Shown piece after piece: positions 35,995 to 46,050 of a stretch of 64,000 nt of DNA. The DNA lies in the NCBI RefSeq assembly GCF_009933255.1, contig NZ_MAEI01000005.1, forward strand, positions 54,813 through 118,812, given 5' to 3'. Position numbers and translations under genes: made by a program. A model generated the notes under the pieces. The model did no database searches, had not been told where the DNA came from, and saw only the letters and a list, made by a program, of their open reading frames with translations. This DNA is from Enterococcus diestrammenae. Its GTDB lineage: Bacteria; Bacillota; Bacilli; Lactobacillales; Enterococcaceae. Numbering within the stretch: position 1 is the stretch's first letter; every line of letters starts with the position of its first letter.

Positions 35995-36009
35995 CAGTCA
36001 TCCCTCTTC

Positions 36010-36588
36010 TCAAATTTCTGAAAAATCATGTGTAATCATTTCCTCTAAGACAAACTTCTGGTCCTCATAAGTAAAGCGAGCAATGCAGCAGTTTGGCAAG
36101 CGATTGGTTGGAGGGACCGTAGTATACTCCTCCCAAACACGCATAAAGCCACGGATGGCAGCCCCATGACTGACAGCGAGGATGGTCGTTCCAGCAGTTT
36201 CTGCCATCACCTTTGACAAAGTTTGATTAAGCCGTTGCCGCATTTCCAACTCCCCTTCGCCTCCATAGGGCACAAAAAAATCACCATAAGGTAACTTGGG
36301 GTTCAAGACTTCATCTTGACCTTCAAACAAGCCAAAATACCACTCTTTTAGACCCTTAAGCCGTTGATAAGGCTGCTCAGTGACTAGCTCTAACGTATCA
36401 CAGGCTCTTTCTGAAGTCGAGGAATAGCACGCATCAAAAAGGATACCTCGCTGTTTAAAATATGCTCCAGCAATTTTTGCTTGGGCGATACCTTTGGCAG
36501 TTAATGGGGAATCACACCACCCTTGCTTTTTATGCAGCTGATTGAACAGCGTTTCGCCGTGTCGCATAAGATATAATGTTTTCGTCAT
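36010..36588 (-). CDS. Histidine phosphatase family protein (phosphoglycerate mutase-like)
   Basis: A 192-residue member of the histidine phosphatase superfamily. The catalytic histidine is in the N-terminal LYLMRHGETLFN motif. The second histidine is in ILAVSHGAAIRGFM, and the proton donor Glu lies in LKEWYFGLFEGQDE. The size and motifs fit cofactor-dependent small-molecule phosphatases such as CobC/GpmB relatives. The substrate is not predictable. AGGAGG four bases before ATG 36588 fixes the start, and an in-frame ATG at 36609 overlaps the ribosome site. It heads a two-gene operon with the EIIB-like gene. Confidence 0.9.
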   Translation of the reverse strand: MTKTLYLMRHGETLFNQLHKKQGWCDSPLTAKGIAQAKIAGAYFKQRGILFDACYSSTSERACDTLELVTEQPYQRLKGLKEWYFGLFEGQDEVLNPKLPYGDFFVPYGGEGELEMRQRLNQTLSKVMAETAGTTILAVSHGAAIRGFMRVWEEYTTVPPTNRLPNCCIARFTYEDQKFVLEEMITHDFSEI

Positions 36589-36609
36589 GGGGACCTCCTT
36601 TTTATCCAT

Positions 36610-37206
36610 AAACTTATTTTAACAAAAGTCGGCAAAAACTAAAATGAACTGGATATTCTACTAACAATAGACTTTTAAAAGACTGTCCACTATTCAGAGT
36701 TCCTCAAACTCTTCAGGGGAATGTTTGAAATCTAGCAGGAATAACGAACTAGTTTTCAACGCTTGACATTCTGGTGTGTTTCATGCAAATAGTTTTTAAA
36801 AAGTTTTCTTCTCTTGGCATTAGCTTTGTAGTGGACTCAGCCATTATTAATCAAGTTTTCGATTCCACTAACTTATCAGGCCAAATCTAGCTAATCAACG
36901 CCCCATTTTATCTTGTCCATAGGTGATTGATTGGCTTGGCTACTTAATCTTGCTTAAAAAAGACTCTTATTAAAATGATGAACTTTGACATAGTAAAAAG
37001 GGGTTGCCCGTCACTCCAAAGACTGAAATGAAGGTACTTTGAGCAAGTACACTTTTTGATATTTATTTGAAGTTTGAAACTCAGAGTCCAATCACAAATA
37101 CGCTTTTGGTTTGGCTTTTCAGCATTAGAATAACAGTATAGTCTCACTCTAAAAATTCCGATCCATTAGCCTTTTTGATGTTTTAACTTTTTGTCAGTAT
37201 TTGATA
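36610..37206. other. 600-base intergenic region without a recognisable gene
   Basis: AT-rich sequence between the pyc terminator and the phosphatase gene. A few short frames lack ribosome sites and family resemblance. A TTGGCATTAGCTTTG stretch near 36,825 weakly recalls the element at 16.9 kb. No promoter with confidence for the phosphatase was identified. Confidence 0.35.
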
Positions 37207-37208
37207 AT

Positions 37209-37241
37209 AAAAAGGACTGCAAGCAAGTCACAGTCCTTTTT
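37209..37241 (-). terminator. Terminator of pyc
   Basis: AAAAAGGACTG (37209-37219) pairs perfectly with CAGTCCTTTTT (37231-37241), with a T run on the minus strand. It lies 22 bases after the pyc stop codon. Confidence 0.85.
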
Positions 37242-37262
37242 AACATTGTCTCTCACCAAAAA

Positions 37263-40200
37263 CTATTTCTCCACGACTTCAATCAATAAATCATCTTGAG
37301 CGATGGCTTCCCCTTCTGCTACATAGATATGTTTGATCTGGCCGTCAAAGCGTGCTTCAATGGCTGTTTCCATCTTCATGGCTTCAGTAACCATCAAGGT
37401 ATCCCCTTGTTTTACCCGATCGCCTTTCTTAACCATAATTTCCAAAACGGAACCCGGCATCGTCGCACCAATTTGCTCTTTATTGGTTGGTTCGGCTTTG
37501 CGTTTGGTTTGAATCGCACTCTTAATCGATACATCTTTTACGACAATTTCACGACGTTGACCATTTAAATTGAAGAACAAGGTGCGGTTGCCTTCGATAT
37601 CCGCTTCTCCGATTTCATCCAAGCGAATAATCAAGATTTTGCCTTTTTCAATTTCAACATTGATGGTTTCACCTAAGCGCATTCCTTTAAAGAATGTCGG
37701 TGTATCCAACATCGTCACATCAGCAAAAGTATTGTAAGCTGTTCGGTAATCCAAGAAAACTTGAGGATACATCAGATAGCTCAACACTTCATCTTTTCGT
37801 GGTTCATAACCGATTTTCGTTGCTAACTCCTGTTTTACTTCCGCAAAATCAACCGGTACGGCCAAGCTTCCAGGGCGTTCTGTAAAGGCTGGGCGACCCT
37901 TTAAGATGATCTGTTGTAATTCTTTCGGGAAACCGCCGACAGGTTGTCCCAGTTCACCTTGGAAGAAGGTCACGACGGATTCAGGGAAATTGTAATCTTG
38001 CCCTTTTTCATAGACGTCTTTTTCGGATAGATTGTTTTGAACCATGAATAAAGCCATGTCCCCAACAACTTTAGAAGAGGGGGTTACTTTAACAATGTCA
38101 CCAAACATCATGTTCACCGTGTGATACATGTCTTTGATTTCATCCCAATGATCCCCTAAGCCCACTGCTTTGGCTTGAACTTGTAAATTGGAGTATTGAC
38201 CACCAGGCATTTCATGCTTGTAAACTTCTGTTTGCGGCGCATTTAAGCCATTCTCAAAAGGTTTGTAATACATGCGGACATCTTCCCAATAGTGGTTAAT
38301 TTGTTGGGCATTGTCCACATGAATCTGCGGTTGGCGTTCATCATCAGCAAGAGCATAATACAAGCCACTGAGACTTGGCTGACTCGTGGAAGCACTCATG
38401 GCACTGATGGCAACATCGACGATATCCACACCGGCTTGCGTTGCCGCAGAATACGTAATCACCCCATTACCAGCTGTATCGTGGGTATGGAGATGAATCG
38501 GTAGGTCCACCGTCGCCTTTAATTCACTAATCAAGCGATAAGCTGCCCGTGGTTTCAACAAGCCAGCCATATCTTTAATCGCAATAATATGAGCCCCACA
38601 ATTTTCTAATTCTTTGGCCATCTCTTTATAGTATTGAACCGTATACTTATCTCTTGATGGATCATTGATATCCCCAGTGTAACAAATCGCCGCTTCCGCC
38701 ACTTTGCCAGTATCGCGAACCGCTTGAATGGATTTTTCCATTTGAGGAATCCAATTCAGACTATCAAAAATCCGGAAAACATCAATTCCTTGGGCAGCAG
38801 CTTCTTTAATGAATTCCACTAAAACGTTGTCTGGATAGTTAGAATACCCCACCGCATTGGAACCTCGGAACAGCATCTGCAACAACGTGTTTGGCATCAG
38901 TTGGCGAATCATACGCAACCGTTGCCAAGGGTCTTCGTTTAAGAAGCGGTAAGCCACATCGAAGGTCGCTCCCCCCCACATTTCAGCTGAAAATAGTTGT
39001 GGCATGGCTTTTTCTGTTAAATCAGCAATCTTGCTAAAGTCTTTAGTCCGCACCCGTGTGGCCAAAAGACTTTGGTGAGCGTCTCGGAAAGTAGTATCCG
39101 TCAGCAACAATTCTTTTTGATCTTTCACCCAAGTAGCTAATCCCGCGGCACCCCGTTCATCCAAGATATTTTTAGCGGATTGGTAATTATCTAAAGTAAC
39201 CAATTTCTTTGGTATCCGGGGGGCATCGTAATATTTTTTCTTTGATTGTTCGATACCAGGGAACCCATTGATCGTAATTTCACCAATATATTTCATGGTC
39301 TTGTTCCCACGATCTCGTAGTTTAGGAAACTCGAACAAGCCAGGCGTATTATCGATAAACGTTGTCTTGGCAGCTCCTGATTGAAACTCAGGATGATTGA
39401 TGACATTTTGCATAAAAGGAATATTAGTCTTCACACCACGAATCCGAAATTCTCGCAGACAACGTTGCATCTTTTGAATAGCTTGCTCGAAAGTCGCTCC
39501 AAAGGTACAAACTTTTACTAAAAGAGAATCAAAGTACGGCGAGACCACAGCCCCTGCGTAAGCATTGCCCACATCTAAACGAACGCCAAAGCCACCAGGT
39601 GAACGATAGGTATCGATTTTTCCAGTATCCGGCATAAACTGATTCAAGGGATCTTCAGTAGTGATCCGACATTGAATAGCCGCCCCTTTAATTTGGATAT
39701 CCGCTTGTTGTGGAATACCGATGTCTTGGTGAAGATCTTTACCTTCTGCAATCAAGATTTGCGAAGTCACAATATCCACATCAGTAATCATTTCTGTGAT
39801 TGTGTGTTCCACTTGAACCCGTGGGTTAACTTCAATAAAGTAAAACTGGTTGCCTTCTACTAAAAACTCCACCGTACCAGCATTGACATAGCCTACATGC
39901 TTCATCAACTGCACAGCAGCTTGACAAATCTCTTGTCGTTGATCGTCATCTAACGAAACACAAGGTGCAACTTCAACAACTTTTTGATGGCGACGTTGAA
40001 CCGAACAATCCCGTTCAAACAGGTGAACGACATTCCCCTGTTTATCTCCTAAAATTTGGACTTCAATATGTTTGGGATTACTAATATATTTTTCAACGTA
40101 AACTTCATCCGAACCAAAGGCAGCTTTGGCTTCACTTTTCGCTCGTTCATACCCATCCCGAGCTTCTTTTTCATCATGAGCCACCCGCATACCACGACCG

Positions 40201-40691
40201 CCTCCCCCCAGAGCCGCCTTGATCATAATCGGGTACCCATGGGTTTTGGCAAAGTCCAAAACTCCATCAATCGAAGCCACCGGGCCATCAGTACCAGGAA
40301 TTGATTGAATCCCTGCCGCAATTGCCGCTTCTTTGGCTTTAATTTTGTCGCCAAAAATATCTAAGTGATGCGTCGTTGGTCCGATGAAAATAAGCCCTTC
40401 TGACTCACAACGCTGGGCAAACTCAAGATTTTCACTCAAAAAACCATACCCGGGATGAATCGCTTCCGCTCCGGATTCTTTGGCAATCCGAATAATATCA
40501 TCGATGTCCAAATAGGCATCGATGGGCTTTTTCCCTTTGCCGACTAGATAAGCTTCATCCGCTTTGAAGCGATGAACAGAATACTCGTCTTCTGCCGCAT
40601 AAATTCCGACAGTATTGATGTGTAATTCACTACACGCTCGAAATACACGTATCGCGATTTCTCCGCGGTTTGCCACAAGAACTTTTTTCAT
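37263..40691 (-). CDS. pyc: Pyruvate carboxylase
   Basis: A biotin enzyme of 1,142 residues that carboxylates pyruvate to oxaloacetate. The domain order is complete. Biotin carboxylase comes first (KKVLVANRGEIAIRVFRAC, ATP-grasp loop GGGGRGMRVA, EVNPRVQVEHT). The carboxyltransferase barrel follows (TTFRDAHQSLLATRVRTKD, HLHTHDTAGNG). The biotin carrier with the biotinyl lysine in TEAMKMETAIE is at the C-terminus. AGGAG seven bases before ATG 40691 and the family N-terminus set the start. An in-frame extension to 40730 is not supported. The ylaN-ftsW-pyc order is the same as in Bacillus, but a terminator after ftsW means pyc is transcribed separately. Confidence 0.97.
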   Translation of the reverse strand: MKKVLVANRGEIAIRVFRACSELHINTVGIYAAEDEYSVHRFKADEAYLVGKGKKPIDAYLDIDDIIRIAKESGAEAIHPGYGFLSENLEFAQRCESEGLIFIGPTTHHLDIFGDKIKAKEAAIAAGIQSIPGTDGPVASIDGVLDFAKTHGYPIMIKAALGGGGRGMRVAHDEKEARDGYERAKSEAKAAFGSDEVYVEKYISNPKHIEVQILGDKQGNVVHLFERDCSVQRRHQKVVEVAPCVSLDDDQRQEICQAAVQLMKHVGYVNAGTVEFLVEGNQFYFIEVNPRVQVEHTITEMITDVDIVTSQILIAEGKDLHQDIGIPQQADIQIKGAAIQCRITTEDPLNQFMPDTGKIDTYRSPGGFGVRLDVGNAYAGAVVSPYFDSLLVKVCTFGATFEQAIQKMQRCLREFRIRGVKTNIPFMQNVINHPEFQSGAAKTTFIDNTPGLFEFPKLRDRGNKTMKYIGEITINGFPGIEQSKKKYYDAPRIPKKLVTLDNYQSAKNILDERGAAGLATWVKDQKELLLTDTTFRDAHQSLLATRVRTKDFSKIADLTEKAMPQLFSAEMWGGATFDVAYRFLNEDPWQRLRMIRQLMPNTLLQMLFRGSNAVGYSNYPDNVLVEFIKEAAAQGIDVFRIFDSLNWIPQMEKSIQAVRDTGKVAEAAICYTGDINDPSRDKYTVQYYKEMAKELENCGAHIIAIKDMAGLLKPRAAYRLISELKATVDLPIHLHTHDTAGNGVITYSAATQAGVDIVDVAISAMSASTSQPSLSGLYYALADDERQPQIHVDNAQQINHYWEDVRMYYKPFENGLNAPQTEVYKHEMPGGQYSNLQVQAKAVGLGDHWDEIKDMYHTVNMMFGDIVKVTPSSKVVGDMALFMVQNNLSEKDVYEKGQDYNFPESVVTFFQGELGQPVGGFPKELQQIILKGRPAFTERPGSLAVPVDFAEVKQELATKIGYEPRKDEVLSYLMYPQVFLDYRTAYNTFADVTMLDTPTFFKGMRLGETINVEIEKGKILIIRLDEIGEADIEGNRTLFFNLNGQRREIVVKDVSIKSAIQTKRKAEPTNKEQIGATMPGSVLEIMVKKGDRVKQGDTLMVTEAMKMETAIEARFDGQIKHIYVAEGEAIAQDDLLIEVVEK

Positions 40692-40873
40692 TTTACCACT
40701 CCTAGTTTGTATGAATGTCAAGACGAGCAATCCGTAAGCTAGCCGCTTTCTAGATGGCTTCGTCAGATTCCTTTTTTGGCTATTACTTTATCTGATACCC
40801 ACTGATTTAACCTAGTTATTCTACCACTTACTTCATTAGGTTTTTGAAAATTGTGACACTTCTATTTTAAAAG

Positions 40874-40903
40874 ACACGGCTCTCAAAAAGCGAGATGCCG
40901 TGT
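40874..40903 (-). terminator. Terminator downstream of ftsW
   Basis: ACACGGC plus TCTC (40874-40884) pair with GAGA and GCCGTGT (40892-40903) with one bulge. The minus strand continues CTTTTAAAAT. It separates the ylaN-ftsW transcript from pyc. Confidence 0.65.
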
Positions 40904-40937
40904 GCAATTTTTAATCGAAAGATACGTCATGCTTTCG

Positions 40938-42131
40938 CTAACGCCCCAAGCTAATGCCGTATTTTTTACGTTTTTCTTCCGCGCTGATATTTAAGACAAA
41001 GCCGATACAGATGGAAAGCATCAGCAGGCTAGACCCCCCTTGGCTCAAGAAGGGGAAAGTAACCCCCGTCAAAGGAATAATCCCCGTGACACCGCCTAAA
41101 TTGACGAAGACCTGGACCATAAACAACGTTCCGATCCCAATACACATCAAAGAGTTAAAAGGATCCGTCGAACGAATACCAACGAGATAAATCTGACAAA
41201 TCATATAAAAAACTAACAACAACACTAAAACCGCAACTATCAAGCCGAGCTCTTCCACCACTACCGCATAAATATAATCGGTGTAGGGAAACTGGAGGAA
41301 CCCTTTTTTCTGAATACTATTTCCTAAACCACGACCGAAGAGGCCTCCGTTATAAAAGGCATAATACCCATTAATTAGCTGATGCCCTTGATTAAATTCA
41401 TAATCAAAGGGGTTTTGGAAGACGATAAACCGTTCCAAGGCATGGCTGAAAGGGATACTTGAAAGTTTCTCCCCTAATTGTTGGCCTAGTAAAGCAATCC
41501 CTTTAATTACGCCAATAGAACCGACAACACCAATAATTCCAGTGAGGATGCTATACCAGAAATTAATACCACTACCCAATAACATCGCGACGGCTATTAA
41601 GGTGAGGATGGCTGCATTTCCTAAATCGGGCATGATAGCAACCACCCCAATCCCGCCAAAGACAATCACCAAAGGCCATAGTAAACGTTTTTTCGTACCT
41701 GGTTCATTGATTAGATTTTGACGACCGGCAAGTTTGACCGCCAAAAACCAAATAACAATAATCTTATAAAACTCAGCTGGCTGAATCGTCATCCCAGGAA
41801 GTTTGATCCACCCATATGCGCCGTTGACTTGATGATTATAAGCAAAACGGGTAAACAGTAAGGCAGCCACCAAAATAACGATAGCGATATTGGAGAGGTT
41901 TTTACGTTTTAGAAAATTGGTTTTCATTTTGTAAATAACGGCAATCAAGACTAAACTGATGCCAAAGAAAACCGCTTGTTTCACTACCGGCTCCATCGGA
42001 TTCAACTCGTGTACCAGTTGATCGTAGGAAGTCGAACTGTAGACCATCACCAAACCAAAAATACAAAGAATCAGGTAAGGAATCAAAATTCCATAATCCA
42101 TTAGGTGACGTTTTTTCAATTTTGTAGGCAA
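40938..42131 (-). CDS. ftsW: FtsW/RodA/SpoVE-family SEDS glycosyltransferase
   Basis: A 397-residue integral membrane protein with about ten spans that polymerises lipid II glycan strands with a partner class B PBP. Visible features are the first span after DYGILIPYLILCIFGLVMV, the motif GAYGWIKLPGMTIQPAEFYK with the catalytic-loop region, and NQGHQLINGYYAFYNGGLFG with RGLGNSIQKKGFLQFPYTDY near the large external loop. GITGIIPLTG-like and PFLSQGGSS signatures close the protein. The neighbours ylaN upstream and pyc downstream match the divisome ftsW locus of Bacillus, so FtsW rather than RodA is favoured. It starts two bases after the ylaN stop. Confidence 0.92.
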   Translation of the reverse strand: MPTKLKKRHLMDYGILIPYLILCIFGLVMVYSSTSYDQLVHELNPMEPVVKQAVFFGISLVLIAVIYKMKTNFLKRKNLSNIAIVILVAALLFTRFAYNHQVNGAYGWIKLPGMTIQPAEFYKIIVIWFLAVKLAGRQNLINEPGTKKRLLWPLVIVFGGIGVVAIMPDLGNAAILTLIAVAMLLGSGINFWYSILTGIIGVVGSIGVIKGIALLGQQLGEKLSSIPFSHALERFIVFQNPFDYEFNQGHQLINGYYAFYNGGLFGRGLGNSIQKKGFLQFPYTDYIYAVVVEELGLIVAVLVLLLVFYMICQIYLVGIRSTDPFNSLMCIGIGTLFMVQVFVNLGGVTGIIPLTGVTFPFLSQGGSSLLMLSICIGFVLNISAEEKRKKYGISLGR

Positions 42132-42133
42132 GA

Positions 42134-42427
42134 TTAAGCCTCCTTGCTTACATCATTTTTTTGGTCTTCATAAACCTCGGTATAAAGGCGGTTTAATTCT
42201 CGCTCCAACTCGGACAATAACTGATGGCCCATCTCATTGGTAACCAAACCGAGACGGACAGCGTAAGCCACTTGGCGAGAAAATCCGTACATTTGTGTGT
42301 CCACTACTTCTTCAAAGGCTTTGCATTGTGAGATACACTGGCTGTTCTTTTGATTTTTGATCAGTTTTTTTATCCGATCAGCATCTTGAACCAATAATTC
42401 CAATGCGAATTCCGGTGAAAAATCCAT
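42134..42427 (-). CDS. ylaN: YlaN/UPF0358 family protein
   Basis: A 97-residue small helical protein conserved in Bacillales and Lactobacillales. Characteristic stretches are LLVQDADRIKKLIKNQKNSQ, FEEVVDTQMYGFSRQVAYAV and LVTNEMGHQLLSELERELNR. In Bacillus and Staphylococcus YlaN has been tied to iron homeostasis and Fur, but its role in this group is not established. It precedes ftsW with a two-base gap, so the pair is cotranscribed. The ribosome site GGAAGGG lies upstream of ATG 42427. Confidence 0.9.
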   Translation of the reverse strand: MDFSPEFALELLVQDADRIKKLIKNQKNSQCISQCKAFEEVVDTQMYGFSRQVAYAVRLGLVTNEMGHQLLSELERELNRLYTEVYEDQKNDVSKEA

Positions 42428-42964
42428 TTCTACCCTTCCTTTCGCTCCTCAACGCAGATATTTTCTCCAACGTTGATAGAATCTCTTTAGTTTCATCATT
42501 ATAGCATAATTTATGGTGAATTTGGGTAACTTCCCAAGTACCTTTCATAATATTTTCAAAAAACCTAGAAAAACTCCGTTAGTTTACTTTCTTTTATTAG
42601 GTATGGTTCGATTGATTCGTGGAACAAAAGATATATGTGAAACATTATAAAGGGAGGGCCCTGCTTTTCGCAAGTCTTTTTTTCACTAAAAGCTTTAAAA
42701 CTAGGGAAGCTCGCTAATGACTCCAAATAGTTTTCCACACGAGGCAAGGATTGACTTTGAAAAGCAGCTCCCTTTTATTGACGATTGAAGGACTCGTTTC
42801 CCGAGAGCTTACCCACGGGAGGCAGTAAATGAGATTTAGCTTTTTTGCAATCGAAACATCACAATCGGATCAGCTTTTTCTCCTAACTACCATAGCTCAT
42901 GGGCTGTAAAAAACGCATAAGTTTTTAACAACGTAGAATTGACTCATTTTCAAAGAATTTCTCC

Positions 42965-43105
42965 AGCAAGTATACCGTAAAAAGGGTGACATTAGGCGCA
43001 GCAGGATTGATATGACAGTAGTATTCAAGATTGTAATCGCTATAAAACCAATGTACATACTCTCATTTTGAGGAAAAGAACGCTAAGAAAGACTAGCAAA
43101 TACAC
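42965..43105 (+). repeat. Third copy of the dispersed intergenic repeat
   Basis: AAAAAGGGTGACATTAGGC, CAGCAGGATTGATATGACAG, TAGTATTCAAGATTG and CGCTATAAAACC, followed by AACGCTAAGAAAGACTAGC, align block for block with 17,150-17,275. The last block also matches 7,337-7,355. It lies in the 700-base gap between ylaN and typA. That gap has no convincing gene. CTTTTCGCAAGTCTTTTTTT near 42,665 resembles the terminal arm of the element at 17.07 kb. Confidence 0.6.
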
Positions 43106-43145
43106 TAGGGAGTCGGTGGCACTTATGTCACTTACTCTAAGAAAA

Positions 43146-43173
43146 AAGCACTGCCTCCAACGAGACAGTGCTT
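43146..43173 (-). terminator. Terminator of typA
   Basis: AAGCACTGCCTC (43146-43157) pairs with GAGACAGTGCTT (43162-43173) around a four-base loop, one mismatch, with a T run on the minus strand. It lies 12 bases after the typA stop. Confidence 0.85.
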
Positions 43174-43184
43174 ATAACTACCTA

Positions 43185-45023
43185 TTATTCAGCAGCGATT
43201 TTTTTCTTTTTAGATGCTTTTTCCCGTTCACTCTTATTGAGGATTTGTTTCCGCAAACGAATGCTTTCAGGGGTTACTTCACAGTATTCATCTTCGTTCA
43301 AGAATTCAAGCGATTCTTCCAAAGTCAAAATCCGTGGACGTTTGATAACTGACGTTTGGTCCTTATTGGCAGAGCGGACGTTGGTCATTTGTTTCGCTTT
43401 GGTAATGTTGACGGTCAGGTCTTTTTCGCGAGCATTTTCACCTACGATCATGCCTTCATACACTTCCGTACCTGGTTCAACAAAGACCGTACCACGTTCT
43501 TCGACAGACATGATTGAATAAGTGGTTGCTTTCCCTTGATCGATTGAAACCAAAGCCCCTTGGTGACGACCACCAATTTGGCCTGGTACCATTGGAAGGT
43601 AAGCATCGAAAGTATGGGCCATAATCCCATAACCACGAGTCATAGATAAGAAATCTGTACTAAAACCAATCAAGCCCCGTGCTGGAACCAAGAAAATAAT
43701 CCGAACTTGGCCATTGCCTGTATGGATCATATCTTGCATTTCACCTTTACGAGTTCCTAAAGCTTCAATCACAGAACCCATGTATTCTTCAGGGGTATCA
43801 ATTTGCACCCGTTCAAAAGGCTCACAACGTACACCATCAATCATGCGTTCGATAACTTCTGGACGAGATACTTGTAATTCAAAGCCTTCTCGACGCATGT
43901 TTTCAATCAAAATGGACAAATGGAGTTCCCCACGACCAGAAACAATCCAAGCATCTGGTGCGATGGAATCGACTCGTAAAGAGACATCTGTTTGCAACTG
44001 AGACATCAACCGTTCTTCAATTTTACGAGCAGTGACAAATTTCCCTTCACGGCCAGCAAATGGTGAGTTATTCACCAAGAAAGTCATTTGCAACGTTGGT
44101 TCATCAATATGCAAGATTGGTAAAGCATCTTGATGATCAACTGGTGTCACCGTTTCACCTACGAAGATATCTTCCATCCCAGAAACTGCAATCAAATCCC
44201 CAGCTTTAGCTTCTTGAATTTCCAAACGTTTCAAACCAAAGAAACCAAAGAGCTTAGTGACGCGGAACTTTTTAACTGAACCATCTAGTTTCATCAAAGC
44301 AACTTGATCCCCGACGCGAATCGTTCCCCGGAATACCCGGCCAATCCCGATTCGACCAACGTATTCATTGTAGTCCAACAAAGATACTTGGAACTGCAAC
44401 GGATCTTCGCTGTTATCCACTGGTGCGGGAATGTGTTCAATGATGGTATCAAAAATTGGTGCCATGGTTGCTTCTTGGTCTGCAGGATCATCAGAGGTGC
44501 TTGAAGTCCCGTTTAAAGCAGAAGTATAGATTACTGGGAAATCCAACTGATCGTCGTCTGCTCCTAGTTCGATAAATAATTCTAAGACTTCATCCACGAC
44601 GTATTCAGGGCGAGCAGATGGTTTGTCGATTTTATTGACGACTACGATAGGTGTCAAATGTTGTTCTAACGCTTTTTTCAATACAAAACGAGTTTGTGGC
44701 ATGGTTCCTTCATAAGCATCCACTACCAATAAGACCCCATCAACCATTTTCATGATCCGCTCAACTTCACCACCGAAGTCCGCGTGCCCTGGTGTATCCA
44801 TGATGTTGATTTTTGTATCTTTGTACTCAACAGCAGTGTTTTTCGCCAAGATGGTGATCCCACGTTCTTTTTCTAAAGCATTTGAATCCATTGCCCGTTC
44901 AGCCAACTGAGTATGGCTATCCAAGGTATCGGATTGTTTCAATAATTCATCAACTAATGTTGTTTTCCCGTGGTCGACGTGGGCGATGATGGCCACGTTG
45001 CGGATATCTTCACGTAATTTCAC
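43185..45023 (-). CDS. typA: Translational GTPase TypA/BipA
   Basis: A 612-residue ribosome-binding GTPase needed for stress and cold growth and for 50S assembly in other bacteria. G motifs are [15 protein letters not shown] (G1), [10 protein letters not shown] (G2), [12 protein letters not shown] (G3) and [12 protein letters not shown] (G4). The EF-G-like domains and the TypA-specific C-terminal domain follow ([19 protein letters not shown]). The tail is lysine-rich. The start is GTG at 45023 with AAAGGGG upstream. A hairpin with a T run lies between its extended -10 promoter and the ribosome site, so attenuation is possible. Confidence 0.96.
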   Translation of the reverse strand: MKLREDIRNVAIIAHVDHGKTTLVDELLKQSDTLDSHTQLAERAMDSNALEKERGITILAKNTAVEYKDTKINIMDTPGHADFGGEVERIMKMVDGVLLVVDAYEGTMPQTRFVLKKALEQHLTPIVVVNKIDKPSARPEYVVDEVLELFIELGADDDQLDFPVIYTSALNGTSSTSDDPADQEATMAPIFDTIIEHIPAPVDNSEDPLQFQVSLLDYNEYVGRIGIGRVFRGTIRVGDQVALMKLDGSVKKFRVTKLFGFFGLKRLEIQEAKAGDLIAVSGMEDIFVGETVTPVDHQDALPILHIDEPTLQMTFLVNNSPFAGREGKFVTARKIEERLMSQLQTDVSLRVDSIAPDAWIVSGRGELHLSILIENMRREGFELQVSRPEVIERMIDGVRCEPFERVQIDTPEEYMGSVIEALGTRKGEMQDMIHTGNGQVRIIFLVPARGLIGFSTDFLSMTRGYGIMAHTFDAYLPMVPGQIGGRHQGALVSIDQGKATTYSIMSVEERGTVFVEPGTEVYEGMIVGENAREKDLTVNITKAKQMTNVRSANKDQTSVIKRPRILTLEESLEFLNEDEYCEVTPESIRLRKQILNKSEREKASKKKKIAAE

Positions 45024-45043
45024 TGATATTTTACCCCTTTTCT

Positions 45044-45072
45044 CAAAAAAACCAGCCTGTCTTGGCCGGTTT
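45044..45072 (-). terminator. Hairpin with T run just upstream of typA
   Basis: On the minus strand AAACCGGCC (45072-45064) pairs with GGCTGGTTT (45057-45049), one mismatch, followed by a T run. It could end the IMPase transcript, but it also lies inside the typA leader downstream of that gene's own promoter, so it may be an attenuator. Confidence 0.6.
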
Positions 45073-45102
45073 CACTTACACGATTGTTTCACTCGACGGC
45101 TT

Positions 45103-45111
45103 ATTATAGCA
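45103..45111 (-). promoter_or_regulatory. Extended -10 promoter of typA
   Basis: TGCTATAAT on the minus strand is a perfect extended -10. No good -35 is seen. Transcription would begin about 70 bases before the typA GTG and include the hairpin at 45,049-45,072. Confidence 0.5.
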
Positions 45112-45273
45112 GAAACTCTTTCTGAAATATAGTGAAAATGTTTCATTTCTTTCAATTACAAGCATTCTTAAAGAAATTTCCACTATTTCCATCCAAAATC
45201 CCTGAAATATGATGCCATTTGTCAACAGCTAGTTCATTGAAAATGACAACAGCCAATCATTTCCATCAAAGTT

Positions 45274-46050
45274 TCACGAATTTGCCAGTTGCAAACATGC
45301 CTCATATGCTGCGACGGTCCCTGCTAAAAAGACTTCTCGATCAGCTAACTGCAACTTCGCCCCTGTAATATTGGACATTTTTAATCCTAGAGCTTCGATC
45401 AATACCCCTCCAGGAGCATAATCCCAAGGTGCCAGACGTGAGATGTAGGCCACTCGTCGTCCCATCGCCAAGTTGATTAGTTCATACCCTGCACACCCTG
45501 ACATCCGGACTCCCATGGCGATTTCACCAATCGCTTGTACATGGTAATCATCCTTTCGATACATCACATGGTTCAGCCCGACTAACCCTTGGTCGAGGGA
45601 CTTGTTTTCCGGTAGACTCACTGGCTCACCATTGCAGTAGACCCCATACGCCGGGCCGCCATACAAGAATTCATCTTTCATCACATCATAAACGAATCCG
45701 AGCTTGCCAATACCATCTTCGTACAGCGCCATCATAATACAAAAATTTTCTGCTTCTAACACAAAATTCATCGTGCCATCAATGGGATCAATGATAAATA
45801 CGCGACCAGATAAATCAGCCAAATGATCCTTTCCATTTTCTTCTCCCATGATTTTTGCAGTAGGATCAAAAGCTAGTATTTTTTTGCTCAAAAAGTTTTG
45901 CGTGTCTTTATCCATATCCGTCACAAGATCGGTACGATTGCTTTTAGTTTCTATTTCTAGCTGCTCATTTTTTAAACTCATTTTGATTCGTTCAGCTGCT
46001 GCATAAATCCAGCCTTTCATTTCTTCAACCATCTGCTTCGTCTCTGTCAT
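45274..46050 (-). CDS. Inositol monophosphatase family protein
   Basis: A 258-residue Mg-dependent phosphatase of the IMPase/SuhB/FBPase fold. Metal ligands are visible in IMGEENGKD, FIIDPIDGTMNFVL and, near the C-terminus, APWDYAPGGVLIEALG. The substrate may be inositol phosphate, a nucleotide phosphate or another sugar phosphate. Bacillus YktC is the closest positional counterpart. The start ATG overlaps the stop of the UPF0223 gene by four bases, so the two are translationally coupled. Confidence 0.92.
   Translation of the reverse strand: MTETKQMVEEMKGWIYAAAERIKMSLKNEQLEIETKSNRTDLVTDMDKDTQNFLSKKILAFDPTAKIMGEENGKDHLADLSGRVFIIDPIDGTMNFVLEAENFCIMMALYEDGIGKLGFVYDVMKDEFLYGGPAYGVYCNGEPVSLPENKSLDQGLVGLNHVMYRKDDYHVQAIGEIAMGVRMSGCAGYELINLAMGRRVAYISRLAPWDYAPGGVLIEALGLKMSNITGAKLQLADREVFLAGTVAAYEACLQLANS

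Noticed and set aside
36944..37147. Leftward 67-codon frame in the gap after pyc
   Set aside because: No ribosome site, biased toward aromatic and cysteine codons, typical of chance frames in AT-rich DNA.
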